Shown piece by piece: positions 9,842 through 18,528 of a DNA stretch of 64,000 nucleotides (position 1 is the first letter of the stretch; each line of letters opens with the position of its first letter). Made by a program: the position numbers and the translations under genes. The notes beneath the pieces were generated by a model, which had not been told where the DNA came from, ran no database searches, and saw only the letters and a program-made list of their open reading frames with translations. Origin of the DNA: Bacillus sp. V59.32b (lineage in GTDB: Bacteria; Bacillota; Bacilli; Bacillales; DSM-1321); NCBI RefSeq assembly GCF_003429085.1, contig NZ_QVTC01000014.1:1-64000 (forward strand), given 5' to 3'.

Positions 9842-9911
9842 TGTCCTGCTTTCAGGACACATCGCTTTTTATATGGACAGGCTGCTTATCAACAGTAGAT
9901 TAGGTGTCCAT
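9842..9911 (+). promoter_or_regulatory. structured divIB leader with two mutually exclusive hairpins
   Basis: TGTCCTG (9842-9848) pairs with CAGGACA (9853-9859) and is followed by CTTTTT, a small terminator. Downstream, ATGGACA (9873-9879) pairs with TGTCCAT (9905-9911). The first TGTCC could pair instead with the GGACA at 9875-9879, so the two structures can compete. Confidence 0.4.
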
Positions 9912-9938
9912 TTGTTTTTCAGGAAGAGGTGAACAGGG

Positions 9939-10736
9939 ATGGAGAAAGGGAAAATCGTTTCCATTGAGGATCGCATCCCCAAGCTTAAAGAATTAAGAAA
10001 AAGAAAAGCGAACCGACGAATGATACTGCTGCTTTCTTTGTTCTTCGTGTTGATTGCGTGTGTGATGTATTTTCTCTCACCGCTCAGCGACATTCGGACA
10101 ATTGACGTTGAAGGTAACCGTTATATCTCTTCCGAGCAGGTTGTCAAGCTAAGCGGGTTAACAAACGATACGAATATATGGCAGATTGATAAAAAGCAAG
10201 TCAGTAGACAAGTAAAAACGAATCCAGAAATCAAACAGGTCGCTATAAAAAGAAGAATCCCAAATTCTGTCGTCCTTACGATAACAGAAAGAGACCGGCT
10301 CGCCTACGTCGTGAAAGAAGGTCGTTTTCAGCCTGTTTTGGAAAATGGTGAGGTTCTGGAGCCTCTGCAGAAAGGAGAAATCCCTGTTTATGCCCCCGTT
10401 TTGGTCGGATTCTCAAAAGGTCAAGAGCTTAATCAGCTTCTTGGGGAATTGGGCAAGCTGCCGCAGGAGATTTTGAATTCTATTTCCGAAATACACGAGG
10501 CACCTATAAAAACCGACAACTATCAAATAACTTTATATATGAATGACGGTTTTGAGGTAAGCGCAACAAGCAGGACTTTATCGGAGAAGCTTGTGCATTA
10601 TCCGGCGATAATCAGTCAGTTGGATCCCAATGTCAAAGGGGTCATCAATCTTGAAGTAGGTTCTTATTTCAAGGCTTATGATTCACCTGATACAAAAAAC
10701 GATAAGGAAACGAAGAAAAATGCCGATGAAAGTTAA
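9939..10736 (+). CDS. divIB: DivIB (FtsQ-type), divisome protein
   Basis: DivIB is a bitopic membrane protein that stabilises the FtsL-DivIC-PBP2B part of the divisome. A basic cytoplasmic tail of about 30 residues precedes one membrane segment (about 31-50, LLLSLFFVLIACVMYFL), then the POTRA domain (IRTIDVEGNRYISSEQVVKLSGL), the beta domain, and a charged C-terminal tail. The 265 residues fit B. subtilis DivIB. ATG 9939 follows AGGAAGAGGTG. The 3' end overlaps ylxW, which supports co-transcription. Confidence 0.95.
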   Translation: MEKGKIVSIEDRIPKLKELRKRKANRRMILLLSLFFVLIACVMYFLSPLSDIRTIDVEGNRYISSEQVVKLSGLTNDTNIWQIDKKQVSRQVKTNPEIKQVAIKRRIPNSVVLTITERDRLAYVVKEGRFQPVLENGEVLEPLQKGEIPVYAPVLVGFSKGQELNQLLGELGKLPQEILNSISEIHEAPIKTDNYQITLYMNDGFEVSATSRTLSEKLVHYPAIISQLDPNVKGVINLEVGSYFKAYDSPDTKNDKETKKNADES

Positions 10737-11421
10737 AGGGAAGCAGGTGATTCTATCTCTTGTTTGTTTAGTGCTAGGGTTCATGGTTGCCTTTTCGTTT
10801 AATTTGACGCAAAGGGAAAACAACAAGCCGGACGCAGAAAATAAAGGATGGGATCGAGAATATCAGCTCAGGGCAGAGCTGATCGAGCAGGAAGAGAAAA
10901 ACCGAGAATTGCAAAAAGAATTGATTCAAAAACAGTCGGATATAACGGCAATCGAAAAAGAACTTTCACAGGAAGCCAGGGTGTTTTTTAACCTAGCTGA
11001 AGATACGGAGAAGTATCGGCTCTTCCTTGGGAAGGTAAAAGTGAAAGGCAAGGGTGTGGAAGTAACTCTCGAAGATGGTGCAGCGGATGAGGCAACTGAA
11101 AATCCGAACAGCTATATAGTCCATGAACAGCATGTATTTAACGTTGTAAATGAACTTTACATATCCGGCGCGACAGCGGTAGCGATTAATGGCCAACGAT
11201 TGAAGCACAATTCTTACATTGTCTGTGATGGTCCGGTTATCACTGTTGATGGCAGACAACATCCAGCTCCGTTCATCATCTCGGCAATTGGTAGCCCGGA
11301 CGTATTGGCGGCTGCTCTAAATCTGTCTGGTGGAGTAAAGGACCAGCTAGTGAACGACAATATTGTGTTCAAGCTTGAGAGGCAGGATAACATGATTCTG
11401 GATCCGACTGTGGGAAGCTAG
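10720..11421 (+). CDS. ylxW: YlxW, DUF881 membrane-anchored protein
   Basis: This DUF881 protein of unknown function is found in the Bacillus division cluster. A membrane segment near the N terminus (VILSLVCLVLGFMVAFSF) is followed by a coiled-coil stretch rich in E, K and Q (about 40-90) and the DUF881 domain with AVAINGQRLKHNSYIVCDGPVI. The frame is open upstream to 10678, but ATG 10720 (MPMKVKGK) fits the family; ATG 10726 is possible. It overlaps the end of divIB by 17 bases. 233 residues. A paralogue, ylxX, follows after a repeat element. Confidence 0.88.
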   Translation: MPMKVKGKQVILSLVCLVLGFMVAFSFNLTQRENNKPDAENKGWDREYQLRAELIEQEEKNRELQKELIQKQSDITAIEKELSQEARVFFNLAEDTEKYRLFLGKVKVKGKGVEVTLEDGAADEATENPNSYIVHEQHVFNVVNELYISGATAVAINGQRLKHNSYIVCDGPVITVDGRQHPAPFIISAIGSPDVLAAALNLSGGVKDQLVNDNIVFKLERQDNMILDPTVGS

Positions 11422-11424
11422 ACC

Positions 11425-11612
11425 CTCTGGACTGATGTAATAGTGCCACGTACAGGATGTGAACCGCGCTGACGCTGCCACAGGACGTGGCGATCTTAGC
11501 CGGCCAGCGCCCACCCCCTCGAACTAGCTCAGGATGTGGCTGACCTTGGCGTTTGCCACACGATGTGGCGTCCTTAGTCGTTCATCCTCACTTGCAGGGC
11601 GCTTCCTCTGAT
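11425..11612 (+). repeat. intergenic modular repeat, family A, copy 1
   Basis: This about 190-bp non-coding block separates ylxW and ylxX. It carries repeated modules such as ACAGGACGTGGCGATCTTAG and ACACGATGTGGCGTCCTTAG, and CTTAGCCGGCCAGCGCCCA that closely matches the copy at 49551-49732 (CTTAGTCGGCCAGCGCCCA). Its base composition is richer in GC than its neighbours. Confidence 0.75.
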
Positions 11613-11629
11613 TAGAAAGATTGGTGGGA

Positions 11630-12349
11630 ATGTTGAAGAGAATAAATAATTTTGCTTTTACTTTTATAGCTGTTATTATCGGATTTATGCTTGCCATTCA
11701 ATTTCAATCCCATAAGAATCCTGAAGTCCGTGATACGAGGGATACATGGGAGCTTCGGAGAGATTTATTGCAGGAGCAGCAGAAACAATCTCAATTGATC
11801 AAGGAAATTGGCGCTCATGAAGAAAAACTGGCAAAATATCAAACTGAACGAAGTCTGGGCAAGGAAGAAGTCCTCAGGGAAACGCTGGCCGAACTAAAAA
11901 GGGAAGCAGGACTTACTGATATTCGTTCTGAAGGAATCATTCTGACAATAGAACCTTCCAAGGAGAGTCTGTTGCTTGGTGAACGATCGAAAAATATCTC
12001 ACCACATTTATTAAAGAGATTGCTGAACGAGCTAAATATGTATAAAGCAGAGCATATTTCCATAAATGGGCAAAGAGTCATTAATACAACGGTGATTCGT
12101 GATGTTAATGGAGAGACAAAAGTTGACGGATTTTCGCTTGATGATTACCCGGTTGAAATAAAGGTCATCGCTCCAGATGCCAAAGAACTGAAGAATCGCA
12201 TCCAAGTCTCCGAATCGGTCGATCATTTTTTTGTGGATAATTTGAATGTCATCATATCAAACCCTCTGGAAGTCACCATTCCCGCTTATGGTGACACGAT
12301 AAGAGTTAAGGAAATGGAACCTATTGAAGGAAATGGGGGAGAATCATAA
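11630..12349 (+). CDS. ylxX: YlxX, DUF881 membrane-anchored protein
   Basis: A second DUF881 protein, homologous to ylxW, function unknown. It has an N-terminal membrane segment (FAFTFIAVIIGFMLAIQF), the conserved RDTRDTWELRRDL, a coiled coil, and a C-terminal domain with HISINGQRVINTTVIRDVNG. I place the start at ATG 11630 (MLKRINN); a TTG at 11621 is in frame, and the ribosome binding site is weak for both. 239 residues. Its stop codon shares one base with the sbp ATG (TAATG), which indicates translational coupling. Confidence 0.88.
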   Translation: MLKRINNFAFTFIAVIIGFMLAIQFQSHKNPEVRDTRDTWELRRDLLQEQQKQSQLIKEIGAHEEKLAKYQTERSLGKEEVLRETLAELKREAGLTDIRSEGIILTIEPSKESLLLGERSKNISPHLLKRLLNELNMYKAEHISINGQRVINTTVIRDVNGETKVDGFSLDDYPVEIKVIAPDAKELKNRIQVSESVDHFFVDNLNVIISNPLEVTIPAYGDTIRVKEMEPIEGNGGES

Positions 12350-12711
12350 TGTGGCTTCCTATTTTCGGACTTCTAATAGGTGTCCTGCTTGGCTTGCTCA
12401 CAGACTTGAAAATACCCGAAGAATACGCCAATTACCTCTCAATTGCTGTGCTTGCCGCTTTGGATACCCTTTTTGGCGGAATCAGGGCTCATTTGCAGGA
12501 TATTTATGATGAATGGGTATTTGTATCCGGATTTTTCTTTAATATTATCCTTGCTGCAAGTTTAGCTTTTCTGGGCGTACATCTTGGTGTAGACTTGTAT
12601 TTAGCCGCTGTATTTGCATTTGGTGTCAGGCTGTTCCAAAACATAGCGGTGATCAGAAGAATCCTGTTGTCCAGGTGGTCCGATTCTCGCAAAAAAACTG
12701 GAAAAAATTAA
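12349..12711 (+). CDS. sbp: Sbp, small basic membrane protein (DUF1290)
   Basis: This 120-residue protein of the DUF1290 family has about four hydrophobic segments and ends in a basic tail (RWSDSRKKTGKN). Conserved features include PEEYANYLSIAVLAALDTLFGGIRA. The function is unknown, but it is always found next to ftsA in Bacillus. It overlaps ylxX by one base and is followed by a 221-nt gap with the ftsA promoter. Confidence 0.9.
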   Translation: MWLPIFGLLIGVLLGLLTDLKIPEEYANYLSIAVLAALDTLFGGIRAHLQDIYDEWVFVSGFFFNIILAASLAFLGVHLGVDLYLAAVFAFGVRLFQNIAVIRRILLSRWSDSRKKTGKN

Positions 12712-12833
12712 AGGGATAAACCCATGCATGACGAATAGGTAAAAGATTAAAAACGTGTTACCTGCGCGATTTTACTATCAATACCTTACAAAAGTTTCTG
12801 TTTAATGAGGGATCCTGTATTTCCAGTGGTAAT

Positions 12834-12862
12834 TTGTAAAGTAGTATACTATTCTATATACA
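12834..12862 (+). promoter_or_regulatory. sigma-A promoter for ftsAZ
   Basis: TTGTAA (12834-12839), 17-nt spacer, TATACA (12857-12862) in the 221-nt sbp-ftsA gap. B. subtilis ftsAZ is known to have several promoters; others may be present here. The rest of the gap holds nothing I can name. Confidence 0.55.
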
Positions 12863-12932
12863 ATAGGTTTTTTCTGGCATAATCATGAGTTTAAGAAACA
12901 AATTTGTTCTATTCAGAAGGAGGTGCCATGGA

Positions 12933-14228
12933 ATGAACAACAATGAGATAAACGTAAGTCTTGACATCGGTACATCCAGTGTAAAAGTTATCATTGGGGA
13001 AATGGTCAATGACACATTAAACATAATTGGCGTAGGAAATGTGAAATCGGAAGGCTTGAAAAAAGGCTCGATCGTCGACATAGATGAAACAGTCCACTCC
13101 ATCAAACAGGCAGTGGAACAGGCTGAAAGAATGATCGGCATGGATATCAAAAAAGTAGTCGTCGGCATCGGCGGAAGCCACGTAACGCTTCAGCCTTGCC
13201 ATGGTGTTGTAGCGGTATCCAGTGAGAACAAAGAAATTACGGATCATGACGTACAGCGTGTAAAAGAAGCTGCGGAATTAATTACAATTCCATCTGACAG
13301 GGAAATCATTAGTATTTTGCCCATTCATTACAAAGTGGATGAATTGGACGAAATTAATGATCCGAGAGGTATGATTGGGGTCCGTCTTGAAATGAGAGGG
13401 ATTTTAATAACAGGACTGCGGACATTATTACATAATACTCTGCGTTGTGTTGAACGGGCAGGGCTTGAAATTACTGATATAGCTTTACAGCCTCTTGCCG
13501 CAGGTTCTCTGGTTCTTTCTAAGGATGAAAAGGAATTGGGTGTAGCCCTTATTGATATTGGTGGAGGTTCTACTACTTTAGCAATCTTCGAAGAAGGGCA
13601 TATGAAGTATACCTCTGTTATCCCGATAGGCGGTGAAACGGTAACGAAGGACCTCTCCATCGTTCTTCGCACTACTATGGAGGATGCTGAAAAAATTAAA
13701 ATCAAACATGGACATGCTTTCTATGATGATGCCTCAGAGGATGATGTCTTCAATATTCCGATCATCGGCAGCGATCAGCAGCAGCCATGCAATCAACTGA
13801 TGATTTCGGAAATTGTCGAAGCCCGTCTAACCGAAATTTTTGAAATCATTCAAGATGAATTGGAAAGATTGGGCTACCGGGACGTGCCGAGCGGCTTTGT
13901 CTTGACCGGTGGTGTCGTGAAGATGCCTGGTGTTCTTGAACTTGCCCAGTATGTGTTCCAAAACAGGGTGAGAGCTGCTGAACCGAATTATATCGGTGTG
14001 CGTGAGCCTCAATATACAACGGCTGTAGGGCTGATAAAACATGCCTTCAAAAAAGAGAGAACCATGAAAAAAACTGGTGAATCTGAAGTCAGGACCCCTG
14101 CCATATACGATAACACCGAAACGAGAAGTCAAAAATCAGCTCCTCAGCCAAAGGAGCGTTCTGAGAAAAACCAGGCTGACAAAGGTGATTCTAAATTCAA
14201 GAAAATAATCGGCTATTTTTTTGAGTAA
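12933..14228 (+). CDS. ftsA: FtsA, actin-like Z-ring membrane anchor
   Basis: FtsA polymerises on the membrane, binds the FtsZ tail and recruits later division proteins. The actin-fold phosphate loops are visible (SLDIGTSSVKVIIGE near the start, ALIDIGGGSTTLAIF near residue 205), as is the SHS2/1C domain between them. The C terminus has the lysine-rich amphipathic membrane-targeting helix (KFKKIIGYFFE). 431 residues. The frame is open from 12885, but AAGGAGGTG at 12918-12926 selects ATG 12933 (MNNNEINVSLDIG), as in B. subtilis. ftsZ follows after 39 nt. Confidence 0.96.
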   Translation: MNNNEINVSLDIGTSSVKVIIGEMVNDTLNIIGVGNVKSEGLKKGSIVDIDETVHSIKQAVEQAERMIGMDIKKVVVGIGGSHVTLQPCHGVVAVSSENKEITDHDVQRVKEAAELITIPSDREIISILPIHYKVDELDEINDPRGMIGVRLEMRGILITGLRTLLHNTLRCVERAGLEITDIALQPLAAGSLVLSKDEKELGVALIDIGGGSTTLAIFEEGHMKYTSVIPIGGETVTKDLSIVLRTTMEDAEKIKIKHGHAFYDDASEDDVFNIPIIGSDQQQPCNQLMISEIVEARLTEIFEIIQDELERLGYRDVPSGFVLTGGVVKMPGVLELAQYVFQNRVRAAEPNYIGVREPQYTTAVGLIKHAFKKERTMKKTGESEVRTPAIYDNTETRSQKSAPQPKERSEKNQADKGDSKFKKIIGYFFE

Positions 14229-14267
14229 GCAATACAAGCCAGGAATTCATCAAATAGGAGGATTATC

Positions 14268-15404
14268 ATGTTAGAGTTTGATTCTAATTTAGATCAATTA
14301 GCTACAATAAAAGTCATTGGCGTCGGCGGTGGCGGCAATAACGCGGTAAATCGTATGATTGAGCATGGTGTTCAGGGTGTGGAATTTATTTCTGTCAATA
14401 CGGATGCCCAGGCTCTTAATCTATCAAAAGCTGAAATTAAAATGCAAATTGGCGGTAAACTGACCCGTGGTCTTGGAGCAGGTGCTAATCCTGAAGTCGG
14501 TAAAAAGGCTGCTGAAGAAAGCAAAGAACAAATCGAGGAAGCGCTTCGCGGTGCCGACATGGTGTTCGTGACTGCCGGTATGGGAGGCGGTACAGGGACA
14601 GGAGCTGCACCAGTCATTGCAGAGATTGCGAGAGACTTAGGTGCACTGACAGTTGGGGTCGTTACGCGTCCATTTACATTTGAAGGTCGTAAACGTGCCA
14701 CACAGGCACAGGGTGGCATTTCTTCCATGAAAGAAGCCGTTGATACATTAATCGTCATCCCGAATGACCGTCTTCTTGAAATTGTCGACAAAAGCACACC
14801 AATGCTTGAAGCATTCCGTGAAGCTGATAATGTTCTCCGTCAGGGTGTCCAGGGTATTTCTGACTTGATCGCCACTCCGGGGTTAATCAATCTTGATTTC
14901 GCTGATGTGAAAACGATTATGTCAAGCAAAGGATCAGCGTTAATGGGTATCGGTGTTTCCACTGGTGAAAACCGCGCTACCGAAGCAGCCAAAAAAGCTG
15001 TTTCAAGTCCGTTGCTGGAAACATCCATCGACGGTGCACAGGGTGTCCTGATGAATATTACGGGCGGTACCAATCTGAGCCTGTTTGAAGTCCAGGAGGC
15101 GGCTGATATCGTCGCAAGTGCTTCAGACCAGGACGTAAATATGATATTCGGGTCTGTCATTAATGAAAACCTGAAGGATGAGATCGTAGTCACGGTCATT
15201 GCTACCGGTTTTAACGAAGCTGAAGTCAATCCCCGCCAAACAAACCGTCCGGCATTTGGCCAAACCAGGCCTGCGGCTCAACCGGTAAAACGCGAAATGA
15301 AGCGCGAAGAAACAAACGAGCCGGTACGTAATAATAATACGAACCAGGCTGAAGATGCGCTAGATATTCCGGCATTTCTTCGCAATCGTAACAGGCGCCG
15401 TTAA
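14268..15404 (+). CDS. ftsZ: FtsZ, tubulin-like cell division GTPase
   Basis: FtsZ forms the cytokinetic ring. The tubulin signature [10 protein letters not shown] lies near residues 105-114 and the T7 catalytic loop [11 protein letters not shown] near 207-217. A variable linker rich in R, P and N leads to the conserved C-terminal peptide [12 protein letters not shown], which binds FtsA, SepF and other partners. 378 residues, normal length. ATG 14268 follows GGAGG. A terminator follows at once. Unlike B. subtilis, no bpr or bpf protease gene lies between ftsZ and spoIIGA. Confidence 0.98.
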   Translation: MLEFDSNLDQLATIKVIGVGGGGNNAVNRMIEHGVQGVEFISVNTDAQALNLSKAEIKMQIGGKLTRGLGAGANPEVGKKAAEESKEQIEEALRGADMVFVTAGMGGGTGTGAAPVIAEIARDLGALTVGVVTRPFTFEGRKRATQAQGGISSMKEAVDTLIVIPNDRLLEIVDKSTPMLEAFREADNVLRQGVQGISDLIATPGLINLDFADVKTIMSSKGSALMGIGVSTGENRATEAAKKAVSSPLLETSIDGAQGVLMNITGGTNLSLFEVQEAADIVASASDQDVNMIFGSVINENLKDEIVVTVIATGFNEAEVNPRQTNRPAFGQTRPAAQPVKREMKREETNEPVRNNNTNQAEDALDIPAFLRNRNRRR

Positions 15405-15420
15405 CGGAATACGTATAATG

Positions 15421-15453
15421 AAAGCTGTCCTATTTTTAGGGCGTCTTTTTTTT
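15421..15453 (+). terminator. intrinsic terminator after ftsZ
   Basis: AAAGCTGTCCTA (15421-15432) pairs with TAGGGCGTCTTT (15437-15448), including G-U pairs and one mismatch, and runs into eight T. A second small palindrome, GGAAAGT-ATAA-ACTTTCC, follows at 15463-15480. Confidence 0.75.
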
Positions 15454-15487
15454 GGCAACAAGGAAAGTATAAACTTTCCTTTCTGCA

Positions 15488-15720
15488 TAAAGCAGAATCA
15501 CAGACTAAGTGCGCCACATCCATATATCTTCGCCTGTGTGACCCACATCCTCGAAAAGCTGTCAAGGAACAGCGGAACGTCGGCTAAAAGCTGCCGCGTC
15601 CTTATGTCTTACACCGACGCCAGCGCATCCTGCGCTAGTGATGCATCGCTGTCGTAGAATTCCTTGTCCTGTGGACCCGGGCTACGTCTAATCTCCGCCT
15701 TACGGCTCGTCAATCGACGA
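15488..15720 (-). repeat. intergenic modular repeat, family A, copy 2 (mostly inverted)
   Basis: The minus strand carries TAAGACATAAGGACGCGGCAG and then GACGTTCC, almost the same as TAAGACATAAGGACGTGGCAG and ACGTTCC in the copy at 49551-49732. Plus-strand CGCATCCTGCGC and ATGCATCG palindromes lie to its right. Together with the terminator and the spoIIG promoter it accounts for the 484-nt ftsZ-spoIIGA gap; edges are approximate. Confidence 0.65.
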
Positions 15721-15760
15721 GTTTTCTTTACATTTTTATCTAAACCCTTTATAAATATTT

Positions 15761-15847
15761 TTCTACAAAGTTTGAACAAATTATTAAAAAACTCTTAGGT
15801 TTCCAATACAAAAAGTGACACCTTACATCGGGGATGTACGATATACT
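15761..15847 (+). promoter_or_regulatory. spoIIG-type promoter with possible Spo0A boxes
   Basis: GTGACA (15815-15820) and TATACT (15842-15847) are 21 bp apart. The B. subtilis spoIIG promoter is likewise a sigma-A promoter with an over-long spacer that needs Spo0A-P. Two degenerate 0A-box-like sites, TTCTACA (15761-15767) and TTGAACA (15772-15778), lie about one helical turn apart upstream. Confidence 0.55.
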
Positions 15848-15888
15848 TTTGAAAATAGCAGATAGAAGAGTTTCAGGGAGGGGAGTGC

Positions 15889-16818
15889 TTGACATTATAC
15901 TTAGATGTTATCTGGCTGTTGAATTGGTTATTTGATTGCCTCCTCTTATATTGGACCGCGATTATATTAAAGAGAAGAGCGGCGGCCTGGAGGATTATTT
16001 TTGGAGGGCTGATAGGCTCCTCGATTGTAGTGCTTGCCTTTACTCCATACCATTACTTGGTTGATAACCTATACATGAAGCTCAGCTTTTCCGTATTCAT
16101 GATAGTTGCTGTTTTTGGATTTATCAGATTGAAGGTTTTTTTGAAAAATCTCGCTTCGCTTTATTTGGTTACTTTTTTGTCCGGAGGAATATTGCTTGGC
16201 CTTCATTATTTATTCCAATTTAATATCCATACGCTGCGTCCGGGAATGGGTGCCGGCATCAACAGGTTTGGAGATCCTGTGAGCTGGATATTCGTCATGT
16301 TCGGTTTTCCGCTTGCATGGCAATTCTCAAAACGCGCCTTTGGCAGTATGGAAATGACCAATATAACCTTTGATCAAATGGCAAGGGTATATGTGAAAAT
16401 GGAAGGCTTTGAGTGCAGTGTGGATGGCTTGATTGACAGTGGCAATCAGTTGTATGATCCCTTGAACCGCTCTACGGTCATGATTATGTCATTAGAAGGC
16501 ACTGAAAAGACAGGCATTCCAAACGACGTGCTTGAGCTTATCCACGATCCCGACGTTCTCTTGCAGCACCAAGATTCATTTGATTACACCTGGTCAGAAA
16601 GAATGAGGATCATCCCGAGCAAAGTCGTTGGAAACGATCATCAACTGTTAATCGCCTTTAAACCGGATTGGATTAACATTCACCACAACGGAAAAGAATA
16701 CCATGTCCACAAAGGGTTAATATCATTTACTGTCCAAAAGTTGTCTTCAGATCAGTCGTATCAATGCATCGTCCATCCGAAAATGGTAACAGGCATTCCG
16801 GACCAAAATGCATCATAA
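15889..16818 (+). CDS. spoIIGA: SpoIIGA, membrane aspartic protease that processes pro-sigma E
   Basis: SpoIIGA cleaves the pro-sequence of sigma E in the mother cell after a signal from forespore SpoIIR. The N-terminal half has five hydrophobic segments. The C-terminal half holds the protease domain with the catalytic motif LIDSGNQLYDPL, whose aspartate is residue 183, the position known from B. subtilis. 309 residues. The start is TTG 15889 after GGGAGGGGAG. sigE follows after 57 nt in the same operon. Confidence 0.95.
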   Translation: MTLYLDVIWLLNWLFDCLLLYWTAIILKRRAAAWRIIFGGLIGSSIVVLAFTPYHYLVDNLYMKLSFSVFMIVAVFGFIRLKVFLKNLASLYLVTFLSGGILLGLHYLFQFNIHTLRPGMGAGINRFGDPVSWIFVMFGFPLAWQFSKRAFGSMEMTNITFDQMARVYVKMEGFECSVDGLIDSGNQLYDPLNRSTVMIMSLEGTEKTGIPNDVLELIHDPDVLLQHQDSFDYTWSERMRIIPSKVVGNDHQLLIAFKPDWINIHHNGKEYHVHKGLISFTVQKLSSDQSYQCIVHPKMVTGIPDQNAS

Positions 16819-16875
16819 AATCATGCGTTACTAAATCTATACTCCAAATCTAGAAAATTAGAAGGGAGAATCCTT

Positions 16876-17595
16876 TTGAAAAAATTACGGCTCCGTTTCA
16901 CATATTATTGGTATAAATTATTAATCAGACTCGGGTTGAAATCAGATGAAGTTTTCTACATCGGCGGGAGTGAAGCATTGCCGCCACCGCTTTCCAAGGA
17001 CGAAGAGGAACTGCTAATCAATAAGCTTCCGAAGGGCGATGAAGCGGCACGTTCCATCCTTATTGAACGCAATCTGCGGCTGGTCGTATATATCGCCAGA
17101 AAATTTGAAAACACCGGCATTAATATTGAGGACTTAATAAGCATAGGAACGATCGGGTTAATAAAAGCGGTAAATACATTCAATCCCGAGAAGAAAATCA
17201 AGCTAGCTACATATGCTTCAAGATGTATTGAAAACGAAATTCTCATGTACTTGCGCAGAAACAATAAAATCCGTTCAGAGGTCTCGTTTGATGAGCCGCT
17301 TAATATTGACTGGGATGGAAATGAGCTGCTTCTATCAGATGTGCTGGGTACCGAAGAAGACATCATTACAAAGGATCTTGAAGCGAATGTGGACCGCAAG
17401 CTCCTGACAAAGGCGCTCACCCAGCTGAGTGATCGTGAAAAGCAAATCATGGAACTCAGGTTCGGGCTTACCGGCGGGGAAGAAAAGACCCAGAAAGATG
17501 TGGCTGACATGCTCGGCATCTCCCAGTCGTATATTTCGAGACTGGAAAAAAGGATCATTAAAAGGTTAAGGAAAGAATTTAATAAAATGGTCTAA
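16876..17595 (+). CDS. sigE: Sigma E, early mother-cell sporulation sigma factor (pro-form)
   Basis: This sigma-70 family factor directs early mother-cell transcription. It is made as inactive pro-sigma E; the N-terminal pro-sequence of about 27 residues (basic and amphipathic, [15 protein letters not shown]) is visible. Region 2 ([35 protein letters not shown]) and region 4 ([20 protein letters not shown]) follow. 239 residues, as in B. subtilis. Start TTG 16876 after GAAGGGAGAA. It lies directly behind its activating protease gene. Sequence is almost invariant in region 2. Confidence 0.98.
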   Translation: MKKLRLRFTYYWYKLLIRLGLKSDEVFYIGGSEALPPPLSKDEEELLINKLPKGDEAARSILIERNLRLVVYIARKFENTGINIEDLISIGTIGLIKAVNTFNPEKKIKLATYASRCIENEILMYLRRNNKIRSEVSFDEPLNIDWDGNELLLSDVLGTEEDIITKDLEANVDRKLLTKALTQLSDREKQIMELRFGLTGGEEKTQKDVADMLGISQSYISRLEKRIIKRLRKEFNKMV

Positions 17596-17683
17596 AAAAA
17601 TTTCCTTGCCTTAGAATCAAATCATATCAATGCTTGTACAATAATTCATCCTGTTTTCGCAAAATATTACGGTTTCAGCATAT

Positions 17684-17712
17684 GCATATTTTTCCCTCCC
17701 GAGGAGATACTG
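17684..17712 (+). promoter_or_regulatory. forespore sigma (F/G) type promoter before sigG
   Basis: GCATA (17684-17688) and GGAGATACTG (17703-17712) fit the sigma F/G pattern GYWTA and GGnRAnAMTW well, with a spacer of 14 nt that is one or two short. Known B. subtilis sigG is transcribed by sigma F and then sigma G. Confidence 0.5.
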
Positions 17713-17748
17713 TTTTTTGTACAGCAGCTCCTGTAAGGAGGGAATATT

Positions 17749-18528
17749 TTGTCTCGAAACAAAGTTGAAATTTGTGGTGTGGATACATCAAAATTACCGG
17801 TTTTAAAAAATGATGAAATGAGAAAGCTCTTTAAAGAAATGCAGGACGGCGAAACGTTAGCAAGAGAAAAACTGGTAAACGGAAATCTCAGGCTTGTATT
17901 GAGCGTAATTCAGCGTTTTAATAACCGTGGAGAGTTTGTGGATGACTTATTTCAGGTCGGTTGTATAGGCTTAATGAAATCGATTGATAACTTCGATTTA
18001 GGTCAAAATGTAAAATTCTCTACATATGCTGTACCGATGATTATCGGTGAAATCAGAAGATATTTGCGTGACAATAACCCGATAAGAGTTTCCCGTTCTT
18101 TGCGAGATATTGCCTATAAGGCATTGCAGGTTAAAGAGAGGCTGATGAGCCAGACATCAAGGGAACCAACCGCGGAAGAAATCGCGAAAGTATTGGATGT
18201 TACACACGAAGAAATTGTTTTTGCCCTTGATGCCATCCAGGATCCCGTTTCCTTATTTGAGCCGATTTATAATGATGGCGGCGATCCGATTTATGTACTG
18301 GACCAATTAAGTGATGAGAAAAATCGCGACAGCCAGTGGATTGATGAAATTGCGCTTAATGAAGGCATGAGGCGATTGAATGAACGAGAAAAAATGATTC
18401 TGCGAAAAAGATTTTTCCAAGGGAAAACCCAGATGGAGGTGGCCGAAGAAATCGGCATTTCACAGGCACAGGTGTCTCGTCTGGAGAAAGCGGCAATACG
18501 ACAAATGAATAAAAACATTCAACAGTAA
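17749..18528 (+). CDS. sigG: Sigma G, late forespore sigma factor
   Basis: Sigma G directs late forespore genes. The N terminus MSRNKVEICGVDTSKLPVLKN-like segment is the Gin/SpoIIAB-contact region of the family. Region 2 (NGNLRLVLSVIQRFNNRGE, DLFQVGCIGLMKSIDNF), region 3 and region 4 (KTQMEVAEEIGISQAQVSRLE) are intact. 259 residues. The start is TTG 17749 after AAGGAGGG. It has its own forespore-type promoter and ends in a nested terminator. B. subtilis ylmA, which follows sigG there, is absent. Confidence 0.98.
   Translation: MSRNKVEICGVDTSKLPVLKNDEMRKLFKEMQDGETLAREKLVNGNLRLVLSVIQRFNNRGEFVDDLFQVGCIGLMKSIDNFDLGQNVKFSTYAVPMIIGEIRRYLRDNNPIRVSRSLRDIAYKALQVKERLMSQTSREPTAEEIAKVLDVTHEEIVFALDAIQDPVSLFEPIYNDGGDPIYVLDQLSDEKNRDSQWIDEIALNEGMRRLNEREKMILRKRFFQGKTQMEVAEEIGISQAQVSRLEKAAIRQMNKNIQQ

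Noticed and set aside
12928-12936. Two-codon ATG-GAA-TGA mini-frame overlapping the ftsA start
   Set aside because: It starts one base after the Shine-Dalgarno sequence, too close for initiation, and is likely chance.
15418-15657. 79-codon frame after ftsZ
   Set aside because: It begins inside the ftsZ terminator and runs through an inverted family A repeat; its composition does not look like a protein.
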